Positions 1 through 9,796 of a DNA stretch of 64,000 nucleotides are shown here, in pieces. Position 1 is the stretch's first letter. Each line of letters begins with the position of its first letter. A program made the position numbers and the translations under genes. Source of the DNA: Chryseobacterium ureilyticum (GTDB taxonomy: Bacteria > Bacteroidota > Bacteroidia > Flavobacteriales > Weeksellaceae); assembly GCF_900156735.1 (NCBI RefSeq), contig NZ_FTOL01000005.1:1-64000 (forward strand), written 5' to 3'. The notes below the pieces were generated by a model. That model was not told where the DNA came from and searched no databases. It saw only the letters and a list, made by a program, of their open reading frames with translations.

Positions 1-306
1 TACGATTTTCTGCAATTTTATACAACATTTTTAAGCGAAATTTGATAATAAAATATTGAATATCAAATCGTTGTATTTATTTTTAGGAATGACTAATTAA
101 TAAAAAGTAAAGATTTAAAATTTCCAGTACATAATTGTCCAAATTTTTATTAAAAAACTAAAAATAGTTCTAATTGTTATAATAACCAAAGTTGCAAAAA
201 ATGGAAAAGTGTCGTTTTTCCATTAGAAAATATCATTTGAAATTTGCTGAAAATTAGCATATTGCTGAGGGTTTAATAAAATACTAAACGAAATAGGTAT
301 ATGTTA
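1..306. other. AT-rich non-coding stretch left of the defence pair
   Basis: I see no convincing gene, RNA or strong terminator here. It is the downstream flank of the minus-strand helicase gene and is very AT-rich. If the island is an integrated element, the rest of it, including any integrase and the intact left tRNA, lies beyond the window edge. Confidence 0.5.
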
Positions 307-1317
307 TTATTTTTGTCTTACAATATAGCAATCACCTTTGGTTCTCGAAAGTGCAACATACAATTTGTTTTTAGTGGATGACACAATGTTTTTTAGGTCT
401 CCCTTATCAAGGCTTATTGTACCACTTTTTGTCATAATAACACAGGTGTCTTGATAGTCATCTTCTCCTTTGCAATCTCCCCAGTTTTTAGAATAATATG
501 ACAATTTATTAGAGTTGTTATAAACTAACTTTACAATATTATTATTTGATAATACTTCTTGAATCTCATCTAAATTTACGATTTTTATAACTGTTTCATC
601 TGTTCGATTGGATTCCATCTCAATTCCCAAATTGTCGCTAATAAATTGGCATATAGCAGGAGGACAACGGTGGCTTTTTAATAGTGTTTTCGTATCAACG
701 TGAATATTTTGATTTTGTAAACGCTTGATGTATTTGCTATAATCATTATATAGATTGATATTAGTCGCGCCATCTAAGCTTGTTGTAAAAGTATGTTGGA
801 AGAAGTCTCCAACATATAGAAAATCTAATTTAGCTTGCGATAATGCCATTATCAGATTAAAATCATGCCCTCCGAGATCTTGAAATTCATCTATTATGAA
901 ATAGTCATAAAACTTCTCCAATTTTTCAATAATTAGAGGAATCGTTCCTGTAATTTCTATAAATTTACTTATTCGATTGTAATATAAAAGATTTGATTTT
1001 GTAATATATCTTTTGTAATCTTCGCTTTTCAGAGTTCTTGTAAATGTAGGAGCTTCATCCCAATAAATACCTTTTAGTTTATGTTCGAAAAATAAAAATG
1101 GTTTTGCACAAAAACTGTAAATAAAATCGAAGAATTTCAAAATTGTGATATTATTAGGTATGTAACCAAACCTTGTCGCAATCCTTCTTTTGATTGTTTT
1201 GTAATTGTTATTAGTATAAGTTATAATTAGGAATCTTTGCTCAAGATTTAAAGTCTCAATTACAAGTTTGGTTTTACCTGAACCTGCTACAGCTAGGATT
1301 AATTTTTTTCTATCCAT
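307..1317 (-). CDS. Compact UvrD/Rep-like SF1 helicase, GajB-like partner of an OLD nuclease
   Basis: This 336-residue protein carries superfamily 1 helicase motifs: Walker A AVAGSGKTK (residues 9-17), motif Ia ITYTN (32-36), Walker B IIDEFQD (about 141-147), motif III GDFFQ (170-174), SHR (214-216) and a C-terminal motif VI VALSR (321-325). UvrD and Rep are roughly twice as long and GajB proteins are usually near 490 residues, so the inserted 1B/2B subdomains seem largely absent. Its start overlaps the end of the upstream OLD gene by 19 bases, implying translational coupling. Pairing an OLD nuclease with a UvrD-like helicase is the hallmark of class 2 OLD and Gabija antiphage systems. That it unwinds DNA or senses DNA ends for the nuclease is inferred. 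Confidence 0.8.
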   Translation of the reverse strand: MDRKKLILAVAGSGKTKLVIETLNLEQRFLIITYTNNNYKTIKRRIATRFGYIPNNITILKFFDFIYSFCAKPFLFFEHKLKGIYWDEAPTFTRTLKSEDYKRYITKSNLLYYNRISKFIEITGTIPLIIEKLEKFYDYFIIDEFQDLGGHDFNLIMALSQAKLDFLYVGDFFQHTFTTSLDGATNINLYNDYSKYIKRLQNQNIHVDTKTLLKSHRCPPAICQFISDNLGIEMESNRTDETVIKIVNLDEIQEVLSNNNIVKLVYNNSNKLSYYSKNWGDCKGEDDYQDTCVIMTKSGTISLDKGDLKNIVSSTKNKLYVALSRTKGDCYIVRQK

Positions 1318-2858
1318 TGGAATGCTTCTATGATATAGTCTGGAATATTAATCTTTTCATTAGAAGTAAGCAATTTGTACGCTGATTCAGTTTTTTCAGC
1401 AAGCATATATTCTAAAACGGAGCGAGTCTTTAGTTTGGGAAGAAAAAGTTTATTACACAAAGCATTGTTAATTGCTTGAAGGCATACTTCAAATGTGTAC
1501 ATAGTATCATCTGTTGACGCAAAAGCTTTACAAAATTCACCAACGTGTTCTTCATAATTTTTAGTGATTATAGAATCATAATTTTTATCGTTATCTCTAA
1601 TGACTGCAGTTTTAATTTCTAAAAGATTTGCTATCTCCATATATCTTTTGAAGCTCAAACCTCCAATAGCTATTATATGAATGCCTTTTTGAGATGGTTT
1701 CATCTTATAATGACTCTCGAAAAAATGTTCCATTAAAATATGTTCTGCATCTCCCTCTACCAAAATAACTTTTTTGGATAAAATAAACTCAAGCAAATTT
1801 CTATTTGGAGCTTTAATAAAGAATTCTGCTGTTTTCTTATCTAAACCACTAAGCTTTGCATTAATATTATTTTCAGCATTTACAAATATTGCATTCCTCA
1901 AATCTAATCTTGAACTTATTATATTGCTGTGTGTTGCTATGAAAATCTGTTTGTTTTTAGAGCAATTAATGCGTTCAATTAGATTATGCATATTCAGGTG
2001 GCTCAGATGATTTTCAGGTTCTTCAAGTAGAATAAAATTTAGTTCATTCTCATTTTTAGCTAAAGCGAACTCTGTCTTGATAAAACATTGTCTTCCCTTA
2101 CCTCGGTGAAGTATGTCAATATTATTTTCAACAATTGTGAGATCATTTTCCAATCCATTTTTTGAATTATTTTTTAAAGAAAATTCATAAGATTTTCCAG
2201 GGATTTTATCATTAATATTTTTTAATACTTTGTTTTTAAACTCAGTTTTTACAGTACGATAATGATTAGAATGAATATGTTTTTCGGTAGCTTCTATACT
2301 CGAAGTGTACAATGTTTTTATATAAGAATTTGTGGCATATTCATTATTAATACTTGAATGGTCAATTAAGATGTGCTTAAATTTTCTGGTAAAACCTAAA
2401 TAAGGATTACCTCCAAATTTATAAAAATTGATATTGTAAAACTCAAAGGGAAAATTACTCCCTTCTTGTGATAAAATTTCGCTTATTTCTTTTGATAAAT
2501 CCTCACGCGGTTCACATATCATAGTTATGCCGCAATCTCTTGCCTTCTCGGAATTATTGATACCATAATATTCAGGGTCGTTGACATTTTCAAAATAGAT
2601 TTCTATCCTAAGTTCTGGTAGGTTTACAAATTTTTTGTCAATTAAAAATTGACGAATTATTTCATCATTCATCAGATGCTCTAATCCGATTGTCTCAATT
2701 TTGTTACGACTACCTGATAACAGGAGATCAATAGCCTGAAGTATTGTGCTTTTCCCAGATTCATTTTCTCCAATAATCAGATTCAGATTTTCTTTGAATG
2801 AAATATCTAAGGTTTTAAATTTTTTAAAATTAAAAGCTTTGAGCCTTTTAATGTGCAT
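1299..2858 (-). CDS. OLD-family ATPase with C-terminal TOPRIM nuclease domain (GajA-like)
   Basis: The 519-residue protein begins with an ABC/SMC-type ATPase: Walker A GENESGKST (30-38), Walker B FILLEEPE (275-281) and a switch histidine in FIATHSN (H310). A TOPRIM domain follows, with the acidic motif VILVEGDAE (E369) and the second acidic cluster RDNDKN (421-426). This is the architecture of OLD nucleases such as GajA (typically about 580 residues). It is the first gene of a two-gene minus-strand operon with the compact helicase. In Gabija the nuclease nicks or cuts phage DNA when nucleotide levels fall; that role here is inferred from family and context. DNA-repair OLD proteins are the alternative, but the helicase partner and defence neighbours favour immunity. 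Confidence 0.85.
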   Translation of the reverse strand: MHIKRLKAFNFKKFKTLDISFKENLNLIIGENESGKSTILQAIDLLLSGSRNKIETIGLEHLMNDEIIRQFLIDKKFVNLPELRIEIYFENVNDPEYYGINNSEKARDCGITMICEPREDLSKEISEILSQEGSNFPFEFYNINFYKFGGNPYLGFTRKFKHILIDHSSINNEYATNSYIKTLYTSSIEATEKHIHSNHYRTVKTEFKNKVLKNINDKIPGKSYEFSLKNNSKNGLENDLTIVENNIDILHRGKGRQCFIKTEFALAKNENELNFILLEEPENHLSHLNMHNLIERINCSKNKQIFIATHSNIISSRLDLRNAIFVNAENNINAKLSGLDKKTAEFFIKAPNRNLLEFILSKKVILVEGDAEHILMEHFFESHYKMKPSQKGIHIIAIGGLSFKRYMEIANLLEIKTAVIRDNDKNYDSIITKNYEEHVGEFCKAFASTDDTMYTFEVCLQAINNALCNKLFLPKLKTRSVLEYMLAEKTESAYKLLTSNEKINIPDYIIEAFQWIEKN

Positions 2859-3216
2859 GTTTTTCTAGTTAAAATGGTTGAAAAATTAGTTTTGTATTTT
2901 TTTATTTTGCCTATAATAGTCAATTTATTCGAACAAAATTTAAATTGTTAATTTACAAAATGATTTTTTTATTAATGGTTTTTTATATTATTTTTTTAAT
3001 TCGACTAATCATATTGAGAAATAAAGAGACAATATATTTGATTTTATTTTTACGAGAAATTCTACTTATTTTTTTATAATTAAATTAATTGTAAAACAAA
3101 TAATATTTTATATTTTGATTCTTTACATCAAATTGTGTAGTTACTTTCCTTAAATTTACGTTCATTGAATTCATAAAAAAACTACTAATCGTATTAATAT
3201 TTTAATTATTTAATAG
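2859..3216. other. Divergent intergenic region between the two defence operons
   Basis: This 358-base AT-rich region must hold the promoters of both the OLD/helicase operon (leftward) and the MBL/protease-STAND operon (rightward). A possible rightward -7 element is TAAATTTA at 3151-3158 with TTG at 3133-3135, but the spacing is short (15 bases) and the match imperfect. I see no gene or strong hairpin. Confidence 0.45.
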
Positions 3217-4395
3217 ATGAGGATCACATTTTTTCCTGCTAATAACGGAGACAGCTTTTTTTTGGAAACAGCCTCTGACAGTATTCTTATAGATGGAGGA
3301 TATGTATCAACCTATCAAAAGTATATTAAGCCTAAATTATTGCAATTAAATAAAGAAAACAGGCCTCTGAACCATTTGATTGTGACACACATTGACAATG
3401 ATCATATATCCGGAATAATAAAATTTTTTGAAGAGAATACTGGAAATAAAATTGTTGAAGTAGAGAACGTATGGCATAATTCCTATTCCCACTTAAAATC
3501 GATTGATGACGGTCTTAATTTCAGTGGAAAGTCAATTGATACAATGAGCATCAACTATCAGTTAAAGGATGAAGAGGATCTATCATCTAAAAATATTTCT
3601 GCCGTTCAGGGCTCAACATTAGCCTCATTGTTGAAAAAGAATAACTTTCAAAATAAAAATGACTTTTTCAATAACAATTATATTTCTTTTGACACAGCAA
3701 AAGTAATAGAATGTGATGACATTATTTTCAGAATTCTATCACCCGATGATGGAAAGCTTTTAGAATTGAAAAAATATTGGAAAAAAGAATTATTTATCAA
3801 AGGATTGTCTGCTGACCAAGAACTAAGCGATTTTAACGAAGATGCCTTTGAATATATTTTATCACTGGAAAAAGAGAAAAAAAGACTACGGAAAAAAAAT
3901 ATTAGCGCTTCTGAAGTTATTGATGTCGAAGCTCTTGCAGTGGAAGATTTTTCCGAAGATGACACTGCAACGAATGGTAGCTCAATAGCATTTGTGCTTG
4001 AATATAATAAGTTGAAGTTATTATTTCTTGGCGATTCACATCCTTCGTTAGTGGCCAAAAATATTCAGAAACATTATAAAGACGAAGTTTTTCCTATTAA
4101 ATTTGATTTAATCAAGATATCTCATCATGGTAGTAAGAATAATACATGTCTAGAATTGCTCGAATTAATAGATTCAGAAAAATATATAATCAGTACTAAC
4201 GGAGTAACACATAATCATCCTGATTTAGAGACAATCGCACGAATTATACAACGAAAATCTAGATTTACTCGAAATATTTATATCAATTATGATCTTGATT
4301 CGCTGAAAGAATTTGAAAATGAAGATTTGGAAAAAAAATACAATTATAAAATACTACAAAATAAAACTAACAATCCTATTATACTTGATCTTTAA
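3217..4395 (+). CDS. Metallo-beta-lactamase-fold hydrolase (ComEC-type), AVAST type I-like component
   Basis: The 392-residue protein has the metal-binding signature THIDNDHISG (about residues 57-66), a later metal-ligand aspartate in LFLGDSH (about 270) and KISHHGSKN (about 299), the pattern of ComEC/Rec2-like MBL hydrolases. There is no signal peptide or membrane segment, so it should be cytosolic, unlike ComEC itself. A charged, lysine/glutamate-rich insertion lies between the metal motifs. It is the first gene of the operon, and its stop is two bases before the start codon of the protease-STAND gene. Type I AVAST systems combine an MBL protein with a protease and a STAND ATPase. A nuclease or other hydrolase effector role is inferred, and the substrate is unknown. 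Confidence 0.8.
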   Translation: MRITFFPANNGDSFFLETASDSILIDGGYVSTYQKYIKPKLLQLNKENRPLNHLIVTHIDNDHISGIIKFFEENTGNKIVEVENVWHNSYSHLKSIDDGLNFSGKSIDTMSINYQLKDEEDLSSKNISAVQGSTLASLLKKNNFQNKNDFFNNNYISFDTAKVIECDDIIFRILSPDDGKLLELKKYWKKELFIKGLSADQELSDFNEDAFEYILSLEKEKKRLRKKNISASEVIDVEALAVEDFSEDDTATNGSSIAFVLEYNKLKLLFLGDSHPSLVAKNIQKHYKDEVFPIKFDLIKISHHGSKNNTCLELLELIDSEKYIISTNGVTHNHPDLETIARIIQRKSRFTRNIYINYDLDSLKEFENEDLEKKYNYKILQNKTNNPIILDL

Positions 4396-4397
4396 TT

Positions 4398-7300
4398 ATG
4401 AATAGAATCATCAGTTCTGCTACAGTCGAATCTTCTGTAGTACAAATTGTTTATAAAAATAAGGAAAGCGGAACAGGCTTTTTTATCACAGATAATCTTA
4501 TTATAACTGCTTATCACATATTACTAGATTCAAAAATTGACGAAAATTCCATAATTGTTTATAGCAGTAATCAAGAGCCACAGCAAGCTTCAATTTTCCA
4601 TTTCGACGAAGTCAATGACATTTGCCTTCTAAAAGTAAGTAACAAAAATTTGGTTTTTCTTCCACTGACTGAAATATCAATCAGAATAAATGATACCTGG
4701 AACTCCTTTGGTTTTCCCTATCAAGGTCATCAAGAAGGCGTAAGAATATTCGGATCTGTAAATCAGGAGTTGAAGAATGAAAGGTATGACTTTATAGTAA
4801 ATTGTTCAAATATAGAATCTGGTTTTGATTATAGTGGCTTATCTGGTGCACCCATTATATCATCTGGAAGAGTAATCGGTGTAGCTTTGCAGCAGCTTGA
4901 TGACAAAATTGGTGCAATATCAATTAATAAAATTTCAAAATTGCTCGCAGAGCTTTCCATATCTGTCTTTAAAGAACAAAAACTAAATGAATTACCGTCT
5001 CATTTTGCTAAAGAGATTTCTCAAATTGTAACAAATTATGATTTTGTTGACAGGCTGAATAACGTTATTCAAAATGAAAATAATTGGATTTTACTAGAAG
5101 GAAATCCTGGAACCGGTAAAACGACAAATATTGCTACCTATACCCCTGAAGAAAATAGTTTACTGTTAGGTAGATATTTTACAAAGGTACCAAATGATGA
5201 AAGGCCAAAGAGTTTGAGGATATCAGTAGAAAATTTTCTTAATTGGCTTGAAGAATCCATTTCAATAGAAATAACAGGAAAACTCCCTCCTAAAAGCTCA
5301 GAACCTTTTGAAAATAGATTAGTTGATCTGCGAGATAGTTTTGAAGCGCTGGATGAATATTTGGTTGATAAAAACAAGGTTGGCTTGTTTTTTATAGATG
5401 GTTTAGATGAAGTTGAGAAGCTTAAGGATTTTCTTGAAATTATTCCTGAGGTATTATCTGTAAACTTGAGGATTATACTTTCATGTACTACTAAAAACAT
5501 TCTACCTATTGACATCAGGAACAAAATAGACGAAAGCCAAATTGTCATTTTAAAGCCTTTGGAAATAGATCTTTGTGAGTATTATTGTGAAAATAAATTT
5601 CAAGGAAAAGTTGATTATGAAAATATTCAAAGAATTGCGATTAAATCAGAAGGACATCCCCTGTATTTAAATTATCTGATAAATTTTATACTAAATTCTG
5701 AGCTTATAGAAGATGAAGATGAGTTGAAAGCCTGGATCGAAAATATACCGTCAATCAGTGGAGACATTGAAAATTATTATAATGTAATTTGGGAAAGTAT
5801 TTATGAAGATAATAATAAACTTTGGATCTGTTTAATATTATCACAGCTAAGGCAGGCTGTAACTGAAGAGGACTTTTTTGAGATCTTACCCGAAGATATA
5901 AGGAGACATTACTACGCTGCAATCCCTAAGATTTCTCACCTGATAAAAAATGATAAATTAGAAATTTATCATAATTCATTTAAAGATTACGTACTTAAAA
6001 AACTACCTCTTTATAAAAAACAATGCAATGATATTATAGCAGGATTCTGTGAAAATTTTCCTGATAGGTTATATTCCGTGATTAATCTGGTTTATCATAA
6101 TGCAATGTCAAGTAACCCTCATAAAGCAATAATTAGTTGTAATCAAAAATGGGCAGATGATTTAGCGGTTCGCCATGTTGAACCTGATTTTATTATTGAT
6201 GATATAAAGAAGGCTATTGATATATCTATTCAACTTAGAAAAACAATAGATCTACTAAGATTACTGCTTCTACTGCAAAGAATTGATTTCAGATATAACA
6301 GCGTATGGGTCGAATATGCCTATGAAATGGCTTTTGCACTAATCGCTCAACAAGAATATTCTAATGCCCTTAAATATTTAGTAAGACGAAATGTTTTGTT
6401 GGTTAGCATCAGCGATGCGACATTATTTCTACAACATTTCTGTGAGAACGATGCATTTGATGAGGCAGAAATCTTAAATAATGCAATAGAGAGGGAGTAC
6501 AGAAAATCTGTGTATGAAGGTATGAAAAGTTCAGAGGGAGTAACACCATCACTATTCATCTCAAAAGCGAGATCAATTATTTTAAAAACTAGGGCTGATT
6601 TTGATAACGCACAGGCTGAAACGTGGGAGTTTTTAAACTTATTCGAAGTTAATCCAGATACAGGAATGACTGCTATTGGTTTGAAGAATGCTCCTCTGCT
6701 TAAATACGTAATCAATCATTCTACAGCTTGGAACAATAGCTTTTTAGCAAGAAACTTTGATCTTGTCCTTGATATTGATGAAATAATAAGAGATGGTGAA
6801 ATAACTATTGATAATACCTGGTCAGTTATCTATGCAACTTCATTACTGATATACCGTGAAGAATTAAACGGTTATAATCTGCCAGATTTTAATACTCGAG
6901 AGATTGAGACTAAATTATCCGATACAACTGAAAATTTATTGGAAAAATTCGGCTATGTTTCAACATCCCAAGCAAGAAGAATTATTATTCTCTCTTTACT
7001 TAAATCAACGACTAAACCAGACCTTTTAAGGAATATAGTTGATGAATATCTTCAGGATGAAAGAAAAACTATTTTGAGAGCCGATAATGGCGTAGATGTG
7101 GATCTGGAAAGCTTCACTAATTTATGTTTAAAAAATAATTGTTTAGGTTTCAAAGATGATACTGAAGAATTCACAGTAAAAGACAAAAAATGGCATGCTA
7201 AAACCTGGGAACAGGATCTTTTTGATTTAATAACAGAAATTTATTATTTCGAGGGACTGGTTTCTTTTCTTAAAGCTTCGAATCAGCTTGATAAAAAGAA

Positions 7301-9557
7301 AGATTTTATTTGTAATACGCTAGAAAAAATAGTAGAAACCATCAATTTCAATTTTGATTTTAGAAGTTACTGGGATAGAGGGTATCAGTTTCCGGAAAAA
7401 TTGATGCCTGAGCTTTTTAAAAAACTCGTTCATCTTTTTCATGAATTTGATTTTGAGAACCTAACGACTTTTTTAGATACTATAGAAGGACATACTGTTA
7501 ACCAGCTTGGGTTGTTTTCGGAAGGATACAGAAAGTCATTGTGTGAAATTATTCATGTTTTACTACGTCTAAGATGTGAGGAAGCTATTGTGATTCCATT
7601 ATTGGAAATTTGGAAAAAACATGTTTTGGATGGTGTGCAAAACAGATGGGAAAGAACTGCAGATTTACTTAAAATAACAGAAGTTTATGCATTACTTAAT
7701 TTGCAAGATCAGTCTAAAGAAATCTTTCAAGAAATGCTTAATACTTCAATGGGACCTACTTGGTATAAAGAGTCGCAGTTAATGCTCATTAATGTTGCAT
7801 TAGAAAATTTTAAAGAGGCACCTGACAGTACCTTAGCTGATTACGCTTCAATCTTAGATCAAGCTTCTGGTGAAATGACATTTCAAAGATATGTTAGAAA
7901 TAGTAAGGAAGAGTTTATTGGTTCATTAATAGAGAATCAACATGTTCAAAAAGCTCTGGATTATTACAAATTTGAATTACTTCCTCCTCCAAATATTTTA
8001 AATCAGAACGCCGAATTATCAGATTTTGATGCACCAAGGCTGGGGGATGGTTATACTTTAGGTGCAAAAAATATTAGCGATACCAACAGTATCTTGGTTA
8101 TTCTTAATACTATCGATTGTAACCCATATTTGAAGCTTGCACTTTGCGAAATTTTTACAATTAATGATGATATCTCAAGGTATAGTTACGATTTTGGAAA
8201 ACAAATCGGAAATGTGCTCAATGAAATAGATAATGTACAAGATGGAAATTTTGATAAAGCTTTTGCCTCCGTAGCAATCCTTATCGCTGATGAAGAAATT
8301 GATATCGATTCTCGTAGACAATTGCTCCGTGAATTAGGCTCAACATTATCTTCTGCAAATATCATCAAGCTTAGAGAATGTTTAAAAGTTCATCATATTA
8401 ACTGGGCAGCTGATTATGATCCTGAAGAGCATAAAACTATTTCGCACGAAAAAGAGAAGGACAGTTATGATATTTTTAATGATTCTTTAAACGATGTGAG
8501 GCCTCATAATAAATTGGATAAAATTAAAGAGGGGCTTCAGGTCTTCGAAAATGACCAAAGAAGTATATGGATGAACAATTGGTCAACCAGTACTGATGCG
8601 GCTAAAGCAAATATTAAAAAATTATTTGAAGATCAGGAGTCAGTGGTCCATCTTCTTGGATCTAATATATTAAATTTTGATAATGAGTACTGGTATATTT
8701 GTCAAGAGATGATGGCGTTTTTACAAGGTAAACTAGATCATCAGCAAGTTGTTGAAATTCATGAAATTGTTGGAAATCATTTTAAGTATATAATTAGACC
8801 AACTTCGGCGATTAAAGAGAAGTACAAGTGGATTGAAAAAGAAACAACAACAAAAAATAACGATCATTTGGTAGTCGAATTTATAATTTGGCATTTAAAT
8901 CATCCCGTTCAAGTTATTAGAAATAAAACTATGAATGTTCTGGAACGGTTGCCAATCTCTACACATAATATATTAAAAATTTTGTTTGAAACCTGTATAT
9001 CGGACATTCCTAAACCATCAACTGAGTTGTGCAGTTATATTATAAAAAATATTGCTATTAATTCACCAAATACTATAAAAGAATTTTTAAATCAAAATAT
9101 TCGATTGATTCCTGATCTCGCAGCTGTACAACATCTAACCATCAAGAAAAATTTGCTGGATATTTCAATCGAACTTAACCGAGTGGGTTTTGCAGATTTG
9201 TATCTAGCAATTAAAAGTATTTTACCTAATACCATAATTCTAACTGGTAAGGTTACTTTTGAGGATGACTCCCATCTGGCATATATTCATGATATCATTG
9301 ATGATTTGAATTCTCAAATGCTCCTTAATTCTCAGTTTTCTAATGATCTCGATCAATTTATTAATGAATTCTGTCGACCGGAGCAAAAAGAGAATGTTAA
9401 AAGGTCGGATAGATACCTACGAAGAAGCTTTCCTGAGCAAACTATGATAGAAGGTACTTATAATGAAATCGTGAGGCATTCATTAAACAAAGCTCTGTGT
9501 AAAAGAGTTAGTGCAGATAATATAGAAGAGTTATATAAAATAGTTAATTATGTTTGA
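4398..9557 (+). CDS. Trypsin-like serine protease-STAND/NACHT ATPase-helical repeat protein, AVAST-like
   Basis: This 1719-residue protein combines three parts. The N-terminal 200 residues are a trypsin-like protease with a visible triad: H40 in ITAYHIL, D74 in NDICLLKV and S150 in GLSGAPI. A P-loop ATPase follows, with Walker A GNPGTGKTT (about 235-243) and Walker B LFFIDGLDE (about 330-338), whose hhhDGLDE form is typical of STAND/NACHT proteins. The remaining ~1200 residues look alpha-helical and repeat-like, suiting a sensor of a phage protein. STAND defence proteins oligomerise after binding a viral ligand and so activate the N-terminal effector; cleavage of the MBL protein, the small proteins or host proteins is a guess. 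The gene ends with an 8-base overlap into the next small gene. Confidence 0.85.
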   Translation: MNRIISSATVESSVVQIVYKNKESGTGFFITDNLIITAYHILLDSKIDENSIIVYSSNQEPQQASIFHFDEVNDICLLKVSNKNLVFLPLTEISIRINDTWNSFGFPYQGHQEGVRIFGSVNQELKNERYDFIVNCSNIESGFDYSGLSGAPIISSGRVIGVALQQLDDKIGAISINKISKLLAELSISVFKEQKLNELPSHFAKEISQIVTNYDFVDRLNNVIQNENNWILLEGNPGTGKTTNIATYTPEENSLLLGRYFTKVPNDERPKSLRISVENFLNWLEESISIEITGKLPPKSSEPFENRLVDLRDSFEALDEYLVDKNKVGLFFIDGLDEVEKLKDFLEIIPEVLSVNLRIILSCTTKNILPIDIRNKIDESQIVILKPLEIDLCEYYCENKFQGKVDYENIQRIAIKSEGHPLYLNYLINFILNSELIEDEDELKAWIENIPSISGDIENYYNVIWESIYEDNNKLWICLILSQLRQAVTEEDFFEILPEDIRRHYYAAIPKISHLIKNDKLEIYHNSFKDYVLKKLPLYKKQCNDIIAGFCENFPDRLYSVINLVYHNAMSSNPHKAIISCNQKWADDLAVRHVEPDFIIDDIKKAIDISIQLRKTIDLLRLLLLLQRIDFRYNSVWVEYAYEMAFALIAQQEYSNALKYLVRRNVLLVSISDATLFLQHFCENDAFDEAEILNNAIEREYRKSVYEGMKSSEGVTPSLFISKARSIILKTRADFDNAQAETWEFLNLFEVNPDTGMTAIGLKNAPLLKYVINHSTAWNNSFLARNFDLVLDIDEIIRDGEITIDNTWSVIYATSLLIYREELNGYNLPDFNTREIETKLSDTTENLLEKFGYVSTSQARRIIILSLLKSTTKPDLLRNIVDEYLQDERKTILRADNGVDVDLESFTNLCLKNNCLGFKDDTEEFTVKDKKWHAKTWEQDLFDLITEIYYFEGLVSFLKASNQLDKKKDFICNTLEKIVETINFNFDFRSYWDRGYQFPEKLMPELFKKLVHLFHEFDFENLTTFLDTIEGHTVNQLGLFSEGYRKSLCEIIHVLLRLRCEEAIVIPLLEIWKKHVLDGVQNRWERTADLLKITEVYALLNLQDQSKEIFQEMLNTSMGPTWYKESQLMLINVALENFKEAPDSTLADYASILDQASGEMTFQRYVRNSKEEFIGSLIENQHVQKALDYYKFELLPPPNILNQNAELSDFDAPRLGDGYTLGAKNISDTNSILVILNTIDCNPYLKLALCEIFTINDDISRYSYDFGKQIGNVLNEIDNVQDGNFDKAFASVAILIADEEIDIDSRRQLLRELGSTLSSANIIKLRECLKVHHINWAADYDPEEHKTISHEKEKDSYDIFNDSLNDVRPHNKLDKIKEGLQVFENDQRSIWMNNWSTSTDAAKANIKKLFEDQESVVHLLGSNILNFDNEYWYICQEMMAFLQGKLDHQQVVEIHEIVGNHFKYIIRPTSAIKEKYKWIEKETTTKNNDHLVVEFIIWHLNHPVQVIRNKTMNVLERLPISTHNILKILFETCISDIPKPSTELCSYIIKNIAINSPNTIKEFLNQNIRLIPDLAAVQHLTIKKNLLDISIELNRVGFADLYLAIKSILPNTIILTGKVTFEDDSHLAYIHDIIDDLNSQMLLNSQFSNDLDQFINEFCRPEQKENVKRSDRYLRRSFPEQTMIEGTYNEIVRHSLNKALCKRVSADNIEELYKIVNYV

Positions 9558-9780
9558 AAGCAGAAAAGGAAATAGAGATTCTCGGATTGATTTTGAGAGA
9601 GAACTAAATATACTGGTGGAAAATGTTAGATCAGGAAAAGTAACTTTTTCTCCGGAAACAAAAGGTGTTGTACAGGACTTGGTTAAAGTTCGAAGTTCAC
9701 CTAATAAACGGTTTGACCTCAATACAATCTCTGAGATAGTTAGGGCTATGGCTATGTCTGCCCGTTTTCCAAGACATTAA
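9550..9780 (+). CDS. Small accessory protein A of the protease-STAND operon, unknown function
   Basis: This 76-residue basic protein overlaps the end of the STAND gene by 8 bases (ATG inside the sequence aattatgtttga), so it is probably translationally coupled. I do not recognise the family. It is paralogous to the next gene: both keep an SG turn near the middle, then VK followed by a variable stretch, PN-x-R-x-D-x-x-TI, and a C-terminal R-x-x-A motif. Being small, helical-looking and co-translated, it could be a regulator, an adaptor or a protease substrate of the system; none of these is shown by the sequence. Confidence 0.7.
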   Translation: MFESRKGNRDSRIDFERELNILVENVRSGKVTFSPETKGVVQDLVKVRSSPNKRFDLNTISEIVRAMAMSARFPRH

Positions 9781-9796
9781 TCTTAATTAAAGTTAT

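Noticed and set aside
1299..2858. RecF-like repair ATPase instead of an OLD nuclease
   Set aside because: A clear C-terminal TOPRIM domain with VEGDAE and RDNDKN and a UvrD-like partner are not features of RecF.
3678..4058. Open frame on the minus strand inside the MBL gene
   Set aside because: It is Ser-rich and antisense to a protein with intact metal motifs; no sign of independent selection or a start signal.
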